Of a stretch of 64,000 nucleotides of DNA, positions 20,088-31,076 are shown one piece after another. The stretch lies in contig CAZPHC010000006.1 of NCBI GenBank assembly GCA_964586155.1, positions 124,001 to 188,000 of the forward strand. Reading direction: 5' to 3'. The stretch's first letter is position 1; every line of letters begins with the position of its first letter. The DNA is from SXNM01 sp964586155 (GTDB lineage Bacteria > Myxococcota_A > UBA9042). Both the position numbers and the translations under genes were made by a program. The notes under the pieces are model-generated. The model was not told where the DNA came from and did no database searches. It was given only the letters and a program-made list of their open reading frames with translations.

Positions 20088-20116
20088 TCGATCCGGGCGC
20101 ATTTTGACGCTAGCTT
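20088..20116 (+). promoter_or_regulatory. Putative promoter of the metal-handling block
   Basis: TCGATC, 17 bases and TAGCTT lie about 72 bases before the YHS-lipoprotein start. The -10 sits within GCTAGC, which is palindromic, so direction is not proven. Confidence 0.35.
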
Positions 20117-20188
20117 GTGGTCGGATGGGCGCGGGGCGGCGGCGAGTGGGTTCGTCGGCCGCGCGCGCCCCAGGATGCGGAGAAGACC

Positions 20189-20509
20189 ATGACGACGATG
20201 ACTGCGCTGCAGCGCTTGCCGGGCGCATTGGCGGCCCTGGGGTTGGTCGCGGCGATCTGTGCCAGTGGTTGCGGCGCGTCCCAGCAGCAGGCTGCGGCGA
20301 CGGCGAACGCCGAGCCCCTGCCCGAGAGCGCGACGTGCCCGGTGATGAAGAACACGTTCAAGCCCGACGCGTCGACCACGCGCACCACCTACAAGGGCAA
20401 GACGTACTACTTCTGCTGCCCTGGCTGCGACAAGAAGTTCGCCGCCGACCCCGAGTCCTACCTCGGTGGCGACGAGGCGCCGGCCGCAGAGGGCGCCGCA
20501 ACGCCGTGA
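20189..20509 (+). CDS. YHS-domain lipoprotein
   Basis: 106 aa. The ATG used has GGAG six bases before it; a GTG 72 bases upstream would add an unlikely Arg/Gly-rich leader. A lipoprotein signal (LGLVAAICASGC) is followed by one YHS domain with the four-Cys layout CPVMKNTF ... YYFCCPGCDKKFAADPESYL. YHS domains bind copper, zinc or related metals and occur in copper P-type ATPases and metallochaperones. Being the first gene before a heavy-metal efflux system, it probably binds the exported metal in the periplasm; this is inference. The metal identity cannot be read from sequence. Confidence 0.88.
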   Translation: MTTMTALQRLPGALAALGLVAAICASGCGASQQQAAATANAEPLPESATCPVMKNTFKPDASTTRTTYKGKTYYFCCPGCDKKFAADPESYLGGDEAPAAEGAATP

Positions 20510-20546
20510 ATCTGCACCCTTGCTGCGCGCGCCCGCGCCCCCTGGC

Positions 20547-20575
20547 TTGACGCGCCACCGATGGCTGCCTAGCGT
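20547..20575 (+). promoter_or_regulatory. Putative promoter of the small Cys-rich gene and efflux operon
   Basis: TTGACG, exactly 17 bases and TAGCGT. The expected transcription start, 7-8 bases later, falls on the GTG start codon of the next gene, suggesting a leaderless message. Confidence 0.5.
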
Positions 20576-20582
20576 GGGAGCC

Positions 20583-21068
20583 GTGAGGACCCCACTGCCA
20601 TCGCTGTCACGCAAGCTCATGGCCCTGGCCACGTTGCTGCCGTTGTTGGTCGCCATCTCGGGCGTCGACGCGCTCTGCATCTGTGGCGGCTGCCCGCGCA
20701 GCGACGCATTGCTCGGGGCCACCGATCCGGCCGACGAGCATGACGGCGACGTGAGCCCGTGTTGCAAGCGCGCGGCCGCAGCTGCGCGCGCCGAAGCAGC
20801 CGCTCTCGCCGATGGGGATCGCGGCCAGGGCCGCCCTGGCGTCGACGGCCGCGACTGCTGTGACGACCACGGCATCTCGCTTGCGCCCGCCACGAGCGGT
20901 GCAGACCCCACCTCGGTCGATCGCGGCGCCTGGCTCGCTGTCGATCTCGTCGTCGCGCCGACGCCAGGGGTCGCCGCCGCCCGCCCGCTGCTCGCGTTCG
21001 CGGCTGCGCGCGGCCCTCCCTGGCCCGCCACTTCGACCTACCGAAGCACCTCTCGTATCCGCATTTGA
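20583..21068 (+). CDS. Small Cys-rich exported protein of the metal-efflux block
   Basis: 161 aa, not recognised. The GTG chosen lies at the predicted transcription start; ATG 20619 is an alternative start. A hydrophobic N-terminus (LMALATLLPLLVAISGVDAL) looks like a signal peptide. It is followed by Cys clusters CICGGC, SPCCKR and GRDCCDDHG, spaced by Ala/Arg/Asp-rich linkers, and a Cys-free C-terminal half. The paired cysteines and the position between a YHS protein and a TolC/CusB/CusA-type pump suggest metal sensing or binding in the periplasm; there is no catalytic motif. The first half is compositionally more convincing than the Pro/Ala/Arg-rich tail. Confidence 0.6.
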   Translation: MRTPLPSLSRKLMALATLLPLLVAISGVDALCICGGCPRSDALLGATDPADEHDGDVSPCCKRAAAAARAEAAALADGDRGQGRPGVDGRDCCDDHGISLAPATSGADPTSVDRGAWLAVDLVVAPTPGVAAARPLLAFAAARGPPWPATSTYRSTSRIRI

Positions 21069-21209
21069 TCCCGCCGTGTCGCGGTCGCCTGCTCTTGGCG
21101 ACCTGGCGCGGCGGCCGCTGGTGATGCGGACCGTCGCTGGATCCGGGCGCGATTGCGCTCGACGCCGACGCGCGGGCCTTCCGTCGCGTCGTCCGACGGA
21201 GATACGCAG

Positions 21210-22508
21210 ATGCGACGATGGACCCAAACGCTGGCCCTGCTGGCCGGACTTGGATGCCTGGGCGGACCCCTTGCCGTCCGGGCCGAAGAGCCGCCAGCTC
21301 GGGGCTACGATCTCGCGGCCTTGCTCGATCGTGCCGCCACCGCCAACCCCGAGGTCGCCGCCGGCCGCGCGCGCTGGGCGGCGATGCACAGCCAGGCCGC
21401 GGTGGTCGGACGGCCACCCGAACCCGTCGTCAGCGGTGGCGTCTTCGTGCGGCCGGTCGAGACCCGTGTCGGCCCCCAGCGCGGTCGGCTCGGCGTCATG
21501 GTGCCGGTTCCGTGGCCGACCAAGCTCGAGGCACGCGCCAGTGCGATGCGCGCGGAGGCCACCGTCGCCGAGCGCCGCATCGACGCCAGGCTGGCGATGC
21601 TGCGCGCGCAGATCCGTCGGCCATGGGCGCGTCGCGCCGCGCTCGTCGCCATGGCGGCGATCCTCGACGAGCAGCGCGCGTTGCTCGGCCGGCTCGAGCC
21701 GAGCCTGCGCACGCGCCTGAGCGTCGGCAAGGCCACCTTCGCCGACGCCCAGCGCTTGCGGCTCGCGATCGAGACCTTGGCCGAGCAGGCTGCAGCTGCG
21801 CGGGATGAGGTCGCCGCCGCCGACGCCCAGCTGCGCGCCTTGGCCAACCTCGACCCCAGCGCCGCGCTGGCCGACGCCGCGTTCGAGCCGGATCCGCTCG
21901 CTGGCCGCGCCTTGCCGACGCTGGTGTCGCTGCAGCCTGCGCTGCAGACCCAACCCGACGTGCAGGTCGCCGAGGCGATGATCGCCGCCGCCCGGGCCGC
22001 CAAGGCCGCCGCGCAGACGCGATCGCGGCCTGACTTCGCCGTCGCCCTGGACTGGATCCTGGTCGGCGACGCGCGCATGTCGGGGGTCGCCGACAGCGGC
22101 AACGACGCGCTGCTGCTCGGCGCGAGCGTCACCCTGCCCATGTGGCGCCGCGGCTACGACGCCGAGACCGATGCCGCTTCCGCCCGCGAGCGCGAGGCGG
22201 CCGCGATGCGCGAGGGTGTCGTGCGCCAGGCCGAGGCCCGTGCAGCCGAGCTGCTCGTCGCGTTGCGCGATGCGCGGCGCAAGCACGAGCTCTACACGGC
22301 CTCGCTGATCCCGTTGGCGACCTCGGCGTTGCAGACGGTCGTCCAGGCCTACGCCAGCGGCGGCGCCGATTTCCAATCCGTCATTGAGCTGCAGCGGCAG
22401 CTGCTTGGCTACCAGATCGCGCTGATCGCGGCGGAGCGCCGCAGGGTCGAGGCCCAGGCCGACCTCGAAGCACTCGTCGCCCGGCCGATCGTCGAGGTGT
22501 CCCCATGA
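21210..22508 (+). CDS. TolC/CusC-family outer-membrane efflux protein
   Basis: 432 aa from an ATG with GGAG eight bases before it, and a signal peptide (LALLAGLGCLGGPLAVRA). The mature protein has the twofold repeat of long amphipathic helices typical of outer-membrane efflux proteins: AATANPEVAAGRARW at the start of the first helix pair and QAYASGGADFQSVIELQRQL in the last. It would form the outer-membrane channel of the tripartite metal pump encoded by the next two genes. The stop overlaps the adaptor start (ATGA). A segment near residue 270 (MIAAARAAKAAAQTRSRPDF) marks the second repeat. No lipobox is visible. Confidence 0.88.
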   Translation: MRRWTQTLALLAGLGCLGGPLAVRAEEPPARGYDLAALLDRAATANPEVAAGRARWAAMHSQAAVVGRPPEPVVSGGVFVRPVETRVGPQRGRLGVMVPVPWPTKLEARASAMRAEATVAERRIDARLAMLRAQIRRPWARRAALVAMAAILDEQRALLGRLEPSLRTRLSVGKATFADAQRLRLAIETLAEQAAAARDEVAAADAQLRALANLDPSAALADAAFEPDPLAGRALPTLVSLQPALQTQPDVQVAEAMIAAARAAKAAAQTRSRPDFAVALDWILVGDARMSGVADSGNDALLLGASVTLPMWRRGYDAETDAASAREREAAAMREGVVRQAEARAAELLVALRDARRKHELYTASLIPLATSALQTVVQAYASGGADFQSVIELQRQLLGYQIALIAAERRRVEAQADLEALVARPIVEVSP

Positions 22509-24150
22509 ACGCGACCCCAACCTGGCTCCAACGACTCCTCTCGCCAGCGCTTTCCGCCGGGATCATGCTCATCGTCGGCCTGTGGTTCGGCGTCTGGATC
22601 GCGGAACCACCGGCCGCGGGCGCCACGGGCGGCCAGGCGATGGTCGCTCCGGCCGCGCCGCCGGCCACCTCCGGCCATGACCATGGCGCTGCGGCGCCGC
22701 CGGCAGCGCCTGCGCCGAGCAGCGCCGCCACGCCGCCGGCGGCCACGATCTGGACCTGCTCGATGGATCCGCAGATCCGGCTGCCGAACCCCGGATCGTG
22801 CCCGATCTGCGGCATGGACTTGATCCCCAGCGGCAACAAGGGCGGCTCGGCCGCCGCGCCGCAGGTGGTGCTGAGCGCGGCGGCGCGCGCGCTGGCCCGG
22901 ATCGAAACCGAGGAGGTCGTGCGGCGGGCCGTGACCGTGCCGGTGCGGATGGTCGGCAAGGTCAGCTTCGACGAGACCCGCGTCGCGCGCATCACGGCGT
23001 GGTTCGGCGGCCGCATCGAGCGCGTGTTCGTCGACTTCACCGGCACCCAGGTCCGCACGGGCGACCATCTGCTCTCGCTCTACAGCCCGGAGCTGCTGGT
23101 CGCGCAGCAGGAGCTGATCCAGGCCGCGCGCGACGCCCGCCACGCCGGGGCCGGCGATCTCGGCGAGATCGCGCGGGCGACCTACCAGGCGGCCCGCGAT
23201 CGCCTGCGTCTGTGGGGGCTGCTCGACTGGCAGGTCCGCCAGATCGAGCGCCGGGGCCGGCCAATCGAGCACGTCACCATCTTCGCGCCGATGGGCGGCA
23301 TCGTGTTGCACAAGAACGCGCTGGAGGGCGGTTGGGTCCAGACCGGCACGCCACTCTACACCATCGCGGACCTGCGCCACGTCTGGGTCGAGCTGGACGC
23401 CTACGAGAGCGATATCGGATGGTTGCGATTTGGACAGCGCATCGAGTTCGAGGCGGCCGCCTTCCCGGGCGTGCGCTTCGACGGCACGATCGCCTTCGTC
23501 AGCCCGACGATGGACGCGATGACCCGCACCGTGAAGGTCCGCGTCGACGTCGCCAACCCCGACCTCAAGCTCAAGCCCGAGATGTTCGTCCGGGCGCAGG
23601 TCAACGTCGTCGTCGGCGGCGAGGGTCAGCCCACCGGGCCGGAGCTTGCCGGCAAGTTCGTCTGCCCGATGCATCCGACCGAGGTCAGCGACAAGGCGGG
23701 CTCCTCCTGCACGGTCTGCGGCATGAAGCTCGTGCCGGCCAGCGAGCATTGGCTGGTCGGGCCGGCGCTGGCCCCTGGCTCCGGGGGGGACGCGCCGCTC
23801 GTGATCCCCCATACCGCGCCACTCTTCACCGGCAAGCGCACCGTCGTGTTCGTCGAGCAGCAGCAGGCGCCACCCGCCGGCGACGAACCAGCCGCCGATC
23901 ACGTCTACCTCGTCCGCGAGGTCCGTCTCGGCGCCCGCGCGGGCGACGTCTACATCGTGCAGTCGGGCCTGATGGCGGGCGAGCGCGTGGTCAAGCGCGG
24001 CGCCTTCCGCCTCGACTCGTCGATGCAGATCGTCGGCGATCCCTCGGTGATGAACCCAGGGCCGGCCACCAGCGACGACCCCGTCGCCGCCGACCCGCCC
24101 GCGGCCGCGAGCCCGAGCGCGCCGCTGCCGTCCGCTGCAGGGGGCCAGCG

Positions 24151-24154
<4 letters not shown>
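22505..24154 (+). CDS. cusB: CusB-type RND adaptor with two heavy-metal-binding modules
   Basis: 549 aa membrane-fusion protein. After an N-terminal membrane anchor (AGIMLIVGLWFGVWI) and a short His-rich stretch (SGHDHGAA), a heavy-metal-binding module lies at about residues 80-109 (WTCSMDPQIRLPNPGSCPIC). The adaptor core follows: barrel-sandwich/beta-barrel with RITAWFGGRIERVFVDFTGT, a helical hairpin, and GGIVLHKNALEGGWV. A second copy of the metal module (FVCPMHPTEVS...CTVCGMKLVPA) lies at about 383-411, before the membrane-proximal domain. One such module at the N-terminus is common in this family; a second inside the C-terminal part is less usual. It is coupled by ATGA overlaps at both ends. 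Confidence 0.9.
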
Positions 24155-27816
<3,662 letters not shown>

Positions 27817-27855
27817 CATGGGGCGACCGCGACGCGATCGCGGAGGAGGATGCAC

Positions 27856-28284
27856 ATGACCCCGATGAAACTGCTCGCTCTCGCCCTCACCGCCGCGCTC
27901 GGCGTGGGCGTCACCGCCTGTGCCAAGAAGGAAGCGACCGCCGAGGCGGCAGCCGAGCCCAAGGCCGCGGAAGCCCCTGGCGCGATGCCGGCGGCCCCAG
28001 CGGCCGAGAAGGCCCCCGAGGCTGCCGGCAAGGTCCAGGTCTCTGCGGCCGGCACCAACTTCGACCCGCCGGTGCAGAAGGCCCAGATCCCCGATGGCGC
28101 CTACTACTGCGACATGGGTACCGTCCACTTCGCCCGCATGGACAAGGGCGACGAGACCTGCCCGCGCTGCAAGATGAAGCTGCACCTGATGGGCGGCGCC
28201 GCGCCCAAGGCCGAAGGCGGCGAGGCACCTGCGCCGACCGGCCACGAGGGCCACGACCACGGCGGCGAGCAGCCCCCGAACTGA
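27856..28284 (+). CDS. Heavy-metal-binding-domain lipoprotein
   Basis: 142 aa. Of three nearby ATGs the second is chosen because GGAGG lies six bases before it. A lipoprotein signal (ALTAALGVGVTAC) is followed by an Ala/Glu/Pro-rich linker and a module YYCDMGTVHFARMDKG...CPRCKMKLHLM. This is a divergent relative of the C-P-M-H/C-x-x-C-x-M metal modules in the adaptor encoded two genes upstream. The C-terminus is His-rich (GHEGHDHGG). It probably buffers the metal in the periplasm or hands it to the pump (inference from motif and position). A hairpin follows the stop codon. Confidence 0.85.
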   Translation: MTPMKLLALALTAALGVGVTACAKKEATAEAAAEPKAAEAPGAMPAAPAAEKAPEAAGKVQVSAAGTNFDPPVQKAQIPDGAYYCDMGTVHFARMDKGDETCPRCKMKLHLMGGAAPKAEGGEAPAPTGHEGHDHGGEQPPN

Positions 28285-28301
28285 TCTGGTGACGCGTCGC
28301 T

Positions 28302-28344
28302 CCCTGGGCGCCGCCGGCCGTTGCCGGGTCGGTGGTGCCCAGGG
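28302..28344 (+). terminator. Putative hairpin terminator after the metal-efflux block
   Basis: Inverted repeat CCCTGGGCGCC / GGTGCCCAGGG, an 11-bp stem with one G-U pair, with a GC-rich loop, about 18 bases after the lipoprotein stop. It lacks a T-run. Confidence 0.45.
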
Positions 28345-28434
28345 GGGCGTGCGGCGCACGGACACACCCGGACGTCGCGGGCGTCTGCGCCTTCGCTTCG
28401 GTCTGCCTCGTGCGGGCGTGATGGTCTTTGGGGG

Positions 28435-28511
<77 letters not shown>

Positions 28512-28550
28512 AACGGGGCGGCCAACCAACGCGGCCGGCCCCAGAACGTA

Positions 28551-28569
28551 CAGGCGCCAGGAGCGCCTG
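28551..28569 (-). terminator. Putative hairpin after rpsI
   Basis: Perfect 7-bp inverted repeat CAGGCGC/GCGCCTG with a five-base loop, just after the rpsI stop and before the tRNA. With no T-run it may be a processing signal rather than a terminator. Confidence 0.35.
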
Positions 28570-28574
28570 CGCGA

Positions 28575-29000
28575 TCAACGCTTGCTGAACTGGAAGCGGG
28601 CACGCGCCGAGCGCTGGCCGTACTTCTTGCGCTCCTTGGCGCGCGGGTCACGCGTGAGCATGCCGGCCGACTTGAGCGCGCCGCGCATCTCGGCGTCGAG
28701 CACCGTCAGGGCGCGGGCGATGCCGTGGCGAACCGCACCGGCCTGGCCGGCGACGCCGCCGCCGCGGACGGTGGCCTTGACGTCGAGGCTGTCGACGCGG
28801 CCGACGATCTCGAGCGGCTGCTTGACGAGCATCGTCAGGAACGGACGGTGCAGGTAGTCGTTGGCCTCACGCCCGTTGATCGAGAGCTTGCCGCTGCCCT
28901 CACTGACCCAGACGCGCGCAGCGGCGGTCTTGCGACGGCCGGTGGCGTAGAAGCGGCGGCTGCGGCCTTGGTTCTCGTTGACTCGACGGGTGGTCGCCAT
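28575..29000 (-). CDS. rpsI: 30S ribosomal protein S9
   Basis: 141 aa, slightly longer than typical S9 because of a short N-terminal extension (MATTRRVNENQGRSRR). Family hallmarks are present: YATGRRKTAAARVWV, GGGVAGQAGAVRHGIARAL, and the invariant basic C-terminus RARFQFSKR, which reaches the P-site tRNA in the ribosome. The ATG has GAGG about seven bases upstream. It follows rplM on the same strand with an ~88-base gap, the usual bacterial rplM-rpsI pairing. Confidence 0.97.
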   Translation of the reverse strand: MATTRRVNENQGRSRRFYATGRRKTAAARVWVSEGSGKLSINGREANDYLHRPFLTMLVKQPLEIVGRVDSLDVKATVRGGGVAGQAGAVRHGIARALTVLDAEMRGALKSAGMLTRDPRAKERKKYGQRSARARFQFSKR

Positions 29001-29088
29001 GTGATGTCCTCATGCGGTTCCGCCCCATCGCTCGGAGGCGGACCTTGTCCTGGAGAGCCGCCCGCAGCTGCCGGCGGCGACGCCTCGA

Positions 29089-29535
29089 TCAGCCGATCGA
29101 GTAGGGCGTCGGGTTCTGGGCCTGATGCGGGTGCTCGGCACCGGCGTAGACCTTGAGCTTGCCCAGCACTTCGCGACCGAGCGGGCCCTTGGGCAGCATG
29201 CCCCAGACCGCGCGACGGATCGCGTCCTCGCTCTTGTGGCCGAAGTAGATGCGGGCCTTGGTCGAGCGCAGACCACCCGGGTAGTTGGAGTGGTCGTGGT
29301 AGACCTTCTGCTCCATCTTCTGACCCGTCAGCACGGCCTTGCTCGCGTTGATCACGACCACGAAGTCACCGGTGTCGGTGTGGGGCGTGAACGTCGGGCG
29401 GTGGCGACCGCGCAGCAGGTTCGCGATCTGCACGGCGGCGCGGCCCACCACCTGACCTTCGAGGTCGATGACGTGCCACTGGCGGGTGATGTCCTCACCG
29501 CGGATGCTGGGGGTCGACTTGGTCGTCTGGCTCAT
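29089..29535 (-). CDS. rplM: 50S ribosomal protein L13
   Basis: 148 aa. Start chosen at the ATG with GAGGA seven bases before it; the frame continues upstream without a plausible start. L13 signatures are clear: QWHVIDLEGQVVGRAAVQIA, LRGRHRPTFTPHTDTGDFVV, KVYHDHSNYPGG and AVWGMLPKGPLGREVLGKL. It binds 23S rRNA early in large-subunit assembly. An extra ~10 residues precede the usual start of the domain. It is the first gene of the rplM-rpsI unit and is preceded by a good promoter-like element. Confidence 0.97.
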   Translation of the reverse strand: MSQTTKSTPSIRGEDITRQWHVIDLEGQVVGRAAVQIANLLRGRHRPTFTPHTDTGDFVVVINASKAVLTGQKMEQKVYHDHSNYPGGLRSTKARIYFGHKSEDAIRRAVWGMLPKGPLGREVLGKLKVYAGAEHPHQAQNPTPYSIG

Positions 29536-29620
29536 CTTGGTTTCCTCAGGGAACGTCGTATCGGTCCAGGTGTTGGACGCTGCGACCGTGCGGGCGGGCC
29601 GCACCGGGCGCGGGGCGCGC

Positions 29621-29649
29621 ATTCAGGCAGGATCTGCGGCAACTGTCAA
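29621..29649 (-). promoter_or_regulatory. Putative promoter of rplM-rpsI
   Basis: On the minus strand a perfect TTGACA, 17 bases and CTGAAT lie about 90 bases before the rplM ATG. Confidence 0.5.
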
Positions 29650-29714
29650 GGTGATCGTGCAGCAGACCCCTTGTCACGGCATGGAGCGGGTCCCGGCGGA
29701 CAGCCGATCCCGGC

Positions 29715-30884
29715 CTAGAGGCCGAGCTCCCGCTTGAGGGCGTCCTTCATGTCGGTCCGCTCCCAGGTGAAGTTCGGCTCCTCACGGCCAAAGTGGCCAC
29801 CGCTCGCCGTCTGGCGGTAGATCGGGCGCAGCAGGTCGAGGTGCTCGATGATCCGGCGCGGCCGGAAGTCGAAGAGTTGGCGCACGGCGCGCTCGATCGC
29901 GTCGGGGTTGACGCGCTCGGTGCCGTAGGTGTCGACCTTGATGCTGGTCGGCTCGGCGACGCCGATGGCGTAGCTCACCTGCAGCTCGACCTCGTCGGCG
30001 GCGCCTGCCGCGACGATGTTCTTGGCGACGTAGCGGGCGAAGTAGGCGGCCGAGCGGTCCACCTTCGACGGGTCCTTGCCCGAGAAGGCACCACCGCCGT
30101 GCCGGCCCCAGCCACCGTAGGTGTCGACGATGATCTTGCGGCCGGTGAGGCCGCAGTCGCCGTGGGGGCCGCCGACGACGAACTTGCCGGTCGGGTTGAT
30201 GAAGTAGCGCGTGTCGCCGTGCAGCAGCTCGGCCGGCACGATCGGCTTGATCACGTGCTCGATGATCGCCGAGCGCAGATCGTCGTGGCTGATCGTGTCG
30301 TAGTGCATGGTGCTGACGACGATCGCCTCGGCGGCGACCGCGCGACCCTCGTCGTAGCGGATGCTGACCTGGGTCTTGCCGTCGGGGCGCAGCCAGGGGA
30401 GCGTGCCGTCACGGCGGACGTCCTCGAGCCGGCGGCTGAGGCGGTGCGCCAGCGAGGCGGGCAGGGGCATCAGCTCCGGCGTCTGGTTGCAGGCGAGGCC
30501 GAACATCAGGCCCTGGTCGCCGGCTCCTTGCTCCTTCTGGGCGCTGGTGTGCTCGTCGACGCCGAGCGCGATGTCGGCGCTCTGCTTGTCGATCGAGGTC
30601 AGCACCGCGCAGCTCTGCGAGTCGAAGCGATCCTGCGGGTCGTTGTAGCCGATGTCGGCGATCGTGCGCCGGATGACGTCCGGCATGTCGACGTAGCAGC
30701 TGGTGGTGATCTCGCCAGCCACCATCGTCAGGCCGGTGGTGACCATCGTCTCGCAGGCGACGCGCGCCTTGGGGTCTTCCGTCAAGATCGCGTCGAGGAT
30801 CGCGTCGGACACCTGGTCGGCGACCTTGTCGGGGTGGCCGCAGGTGACGGACTCGGACGTGAAGGTGAAGTTGCGCAGCGCCAT
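29715..30884 (-). CDS. metK: S-adenosylmethionine synthetase
   Basis: 389 aa, normal length. Converts methionine and ATP to S-adenosylmethionine in the cytosol. Motifs visible: SESVTCGHPDKVADQVSDA (ATP/metal site), GAGDQGLMFG (signature 1), and GGGAFSGKDPSKVDRS (signature 2, P-loop-like), with TGRKIIVDTYGG between. The ATG has AAGGAG about seven bases before it. It lies downstream of the rplM promoter region but on the same strand and is transcribed from its own promoter-like element. No SAM riboswitch was recognised in the short leader. Confidence 0.97.
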   Translation of the reverse strand: MALRNFTFTSESVTCGHPDKVADQVSDAILDAILTEDPKARVACETMVTTGLTMVAGEITTSCYVDMPDVIRRTIADIGYNDPQDRFDSQSCAVLTSIDKQSADIALGVDEHTSAQKEQGAGDQGLMFGLACNQTPELMPLPASLAHRLSRRLEDVRRDGTLPWLRPDGKTQVSIRYDEGRAVAAEAIVVSTMHYDTISHDDLRSAIIEHVIKPIVPAELLHGDTRYFINPTGKFVVGGPHGDCGLTGRKIIVDTYGGWGRHGGGAFSGKDPSKVDRSAAYFARYVAKNIVAAGAADEVELQVSYAIGVAEPTSIKVDTYGTERVNPDAIERAVRQLFDFRPRRIIEHLDLLRPIYRQTASGGHFGREEPNFTWERTDMKDALKRELGL

Positions 30885-30927
30885 GTGGTCTCCTTCTGGC
30901 CCGCGCCAGGCCGGCGCAGGGCCGCGG

Positions 30928-30956
30928 AGGATTCCGAGAACTCCGCCCCCTGTCAA
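30928..30956 (-). promoter_or_regulatory. Putative promoter of metK
   Basis: On the minus strand a perfect TTGACA, 17 bases and AATCCT (weak -10), about 44 bases before the metK ATG. Confidence 0.4.
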
Positions 30957-31076
30957 GGCGGCCAGACCCCATCCCCCGAGGCGCGATCTGGCGTCCCGTT
31001 GCTGAGATCCGCTACGCTCGGGCAGGCCGCCCAGCTGGGGTGGCGATGGCCGCTCGCCAGCGGCGCCGGAGGACAC

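Noticed and set aside
20088..20116. Promoter for the modA-like gene at the palindromic GCTAGC
   Set aside because: A minus-strand TAGCGT is present, but no acceptable -35 lies 16-18 bases upstream; kept only as a plus-strand candidate.
30885..31076. Possible SAM riboswitch upstream of metK
   Set aside because: No recognisable SAM-I/II/SAH core in the ~190-base region; only promoter-like sequence is visible.
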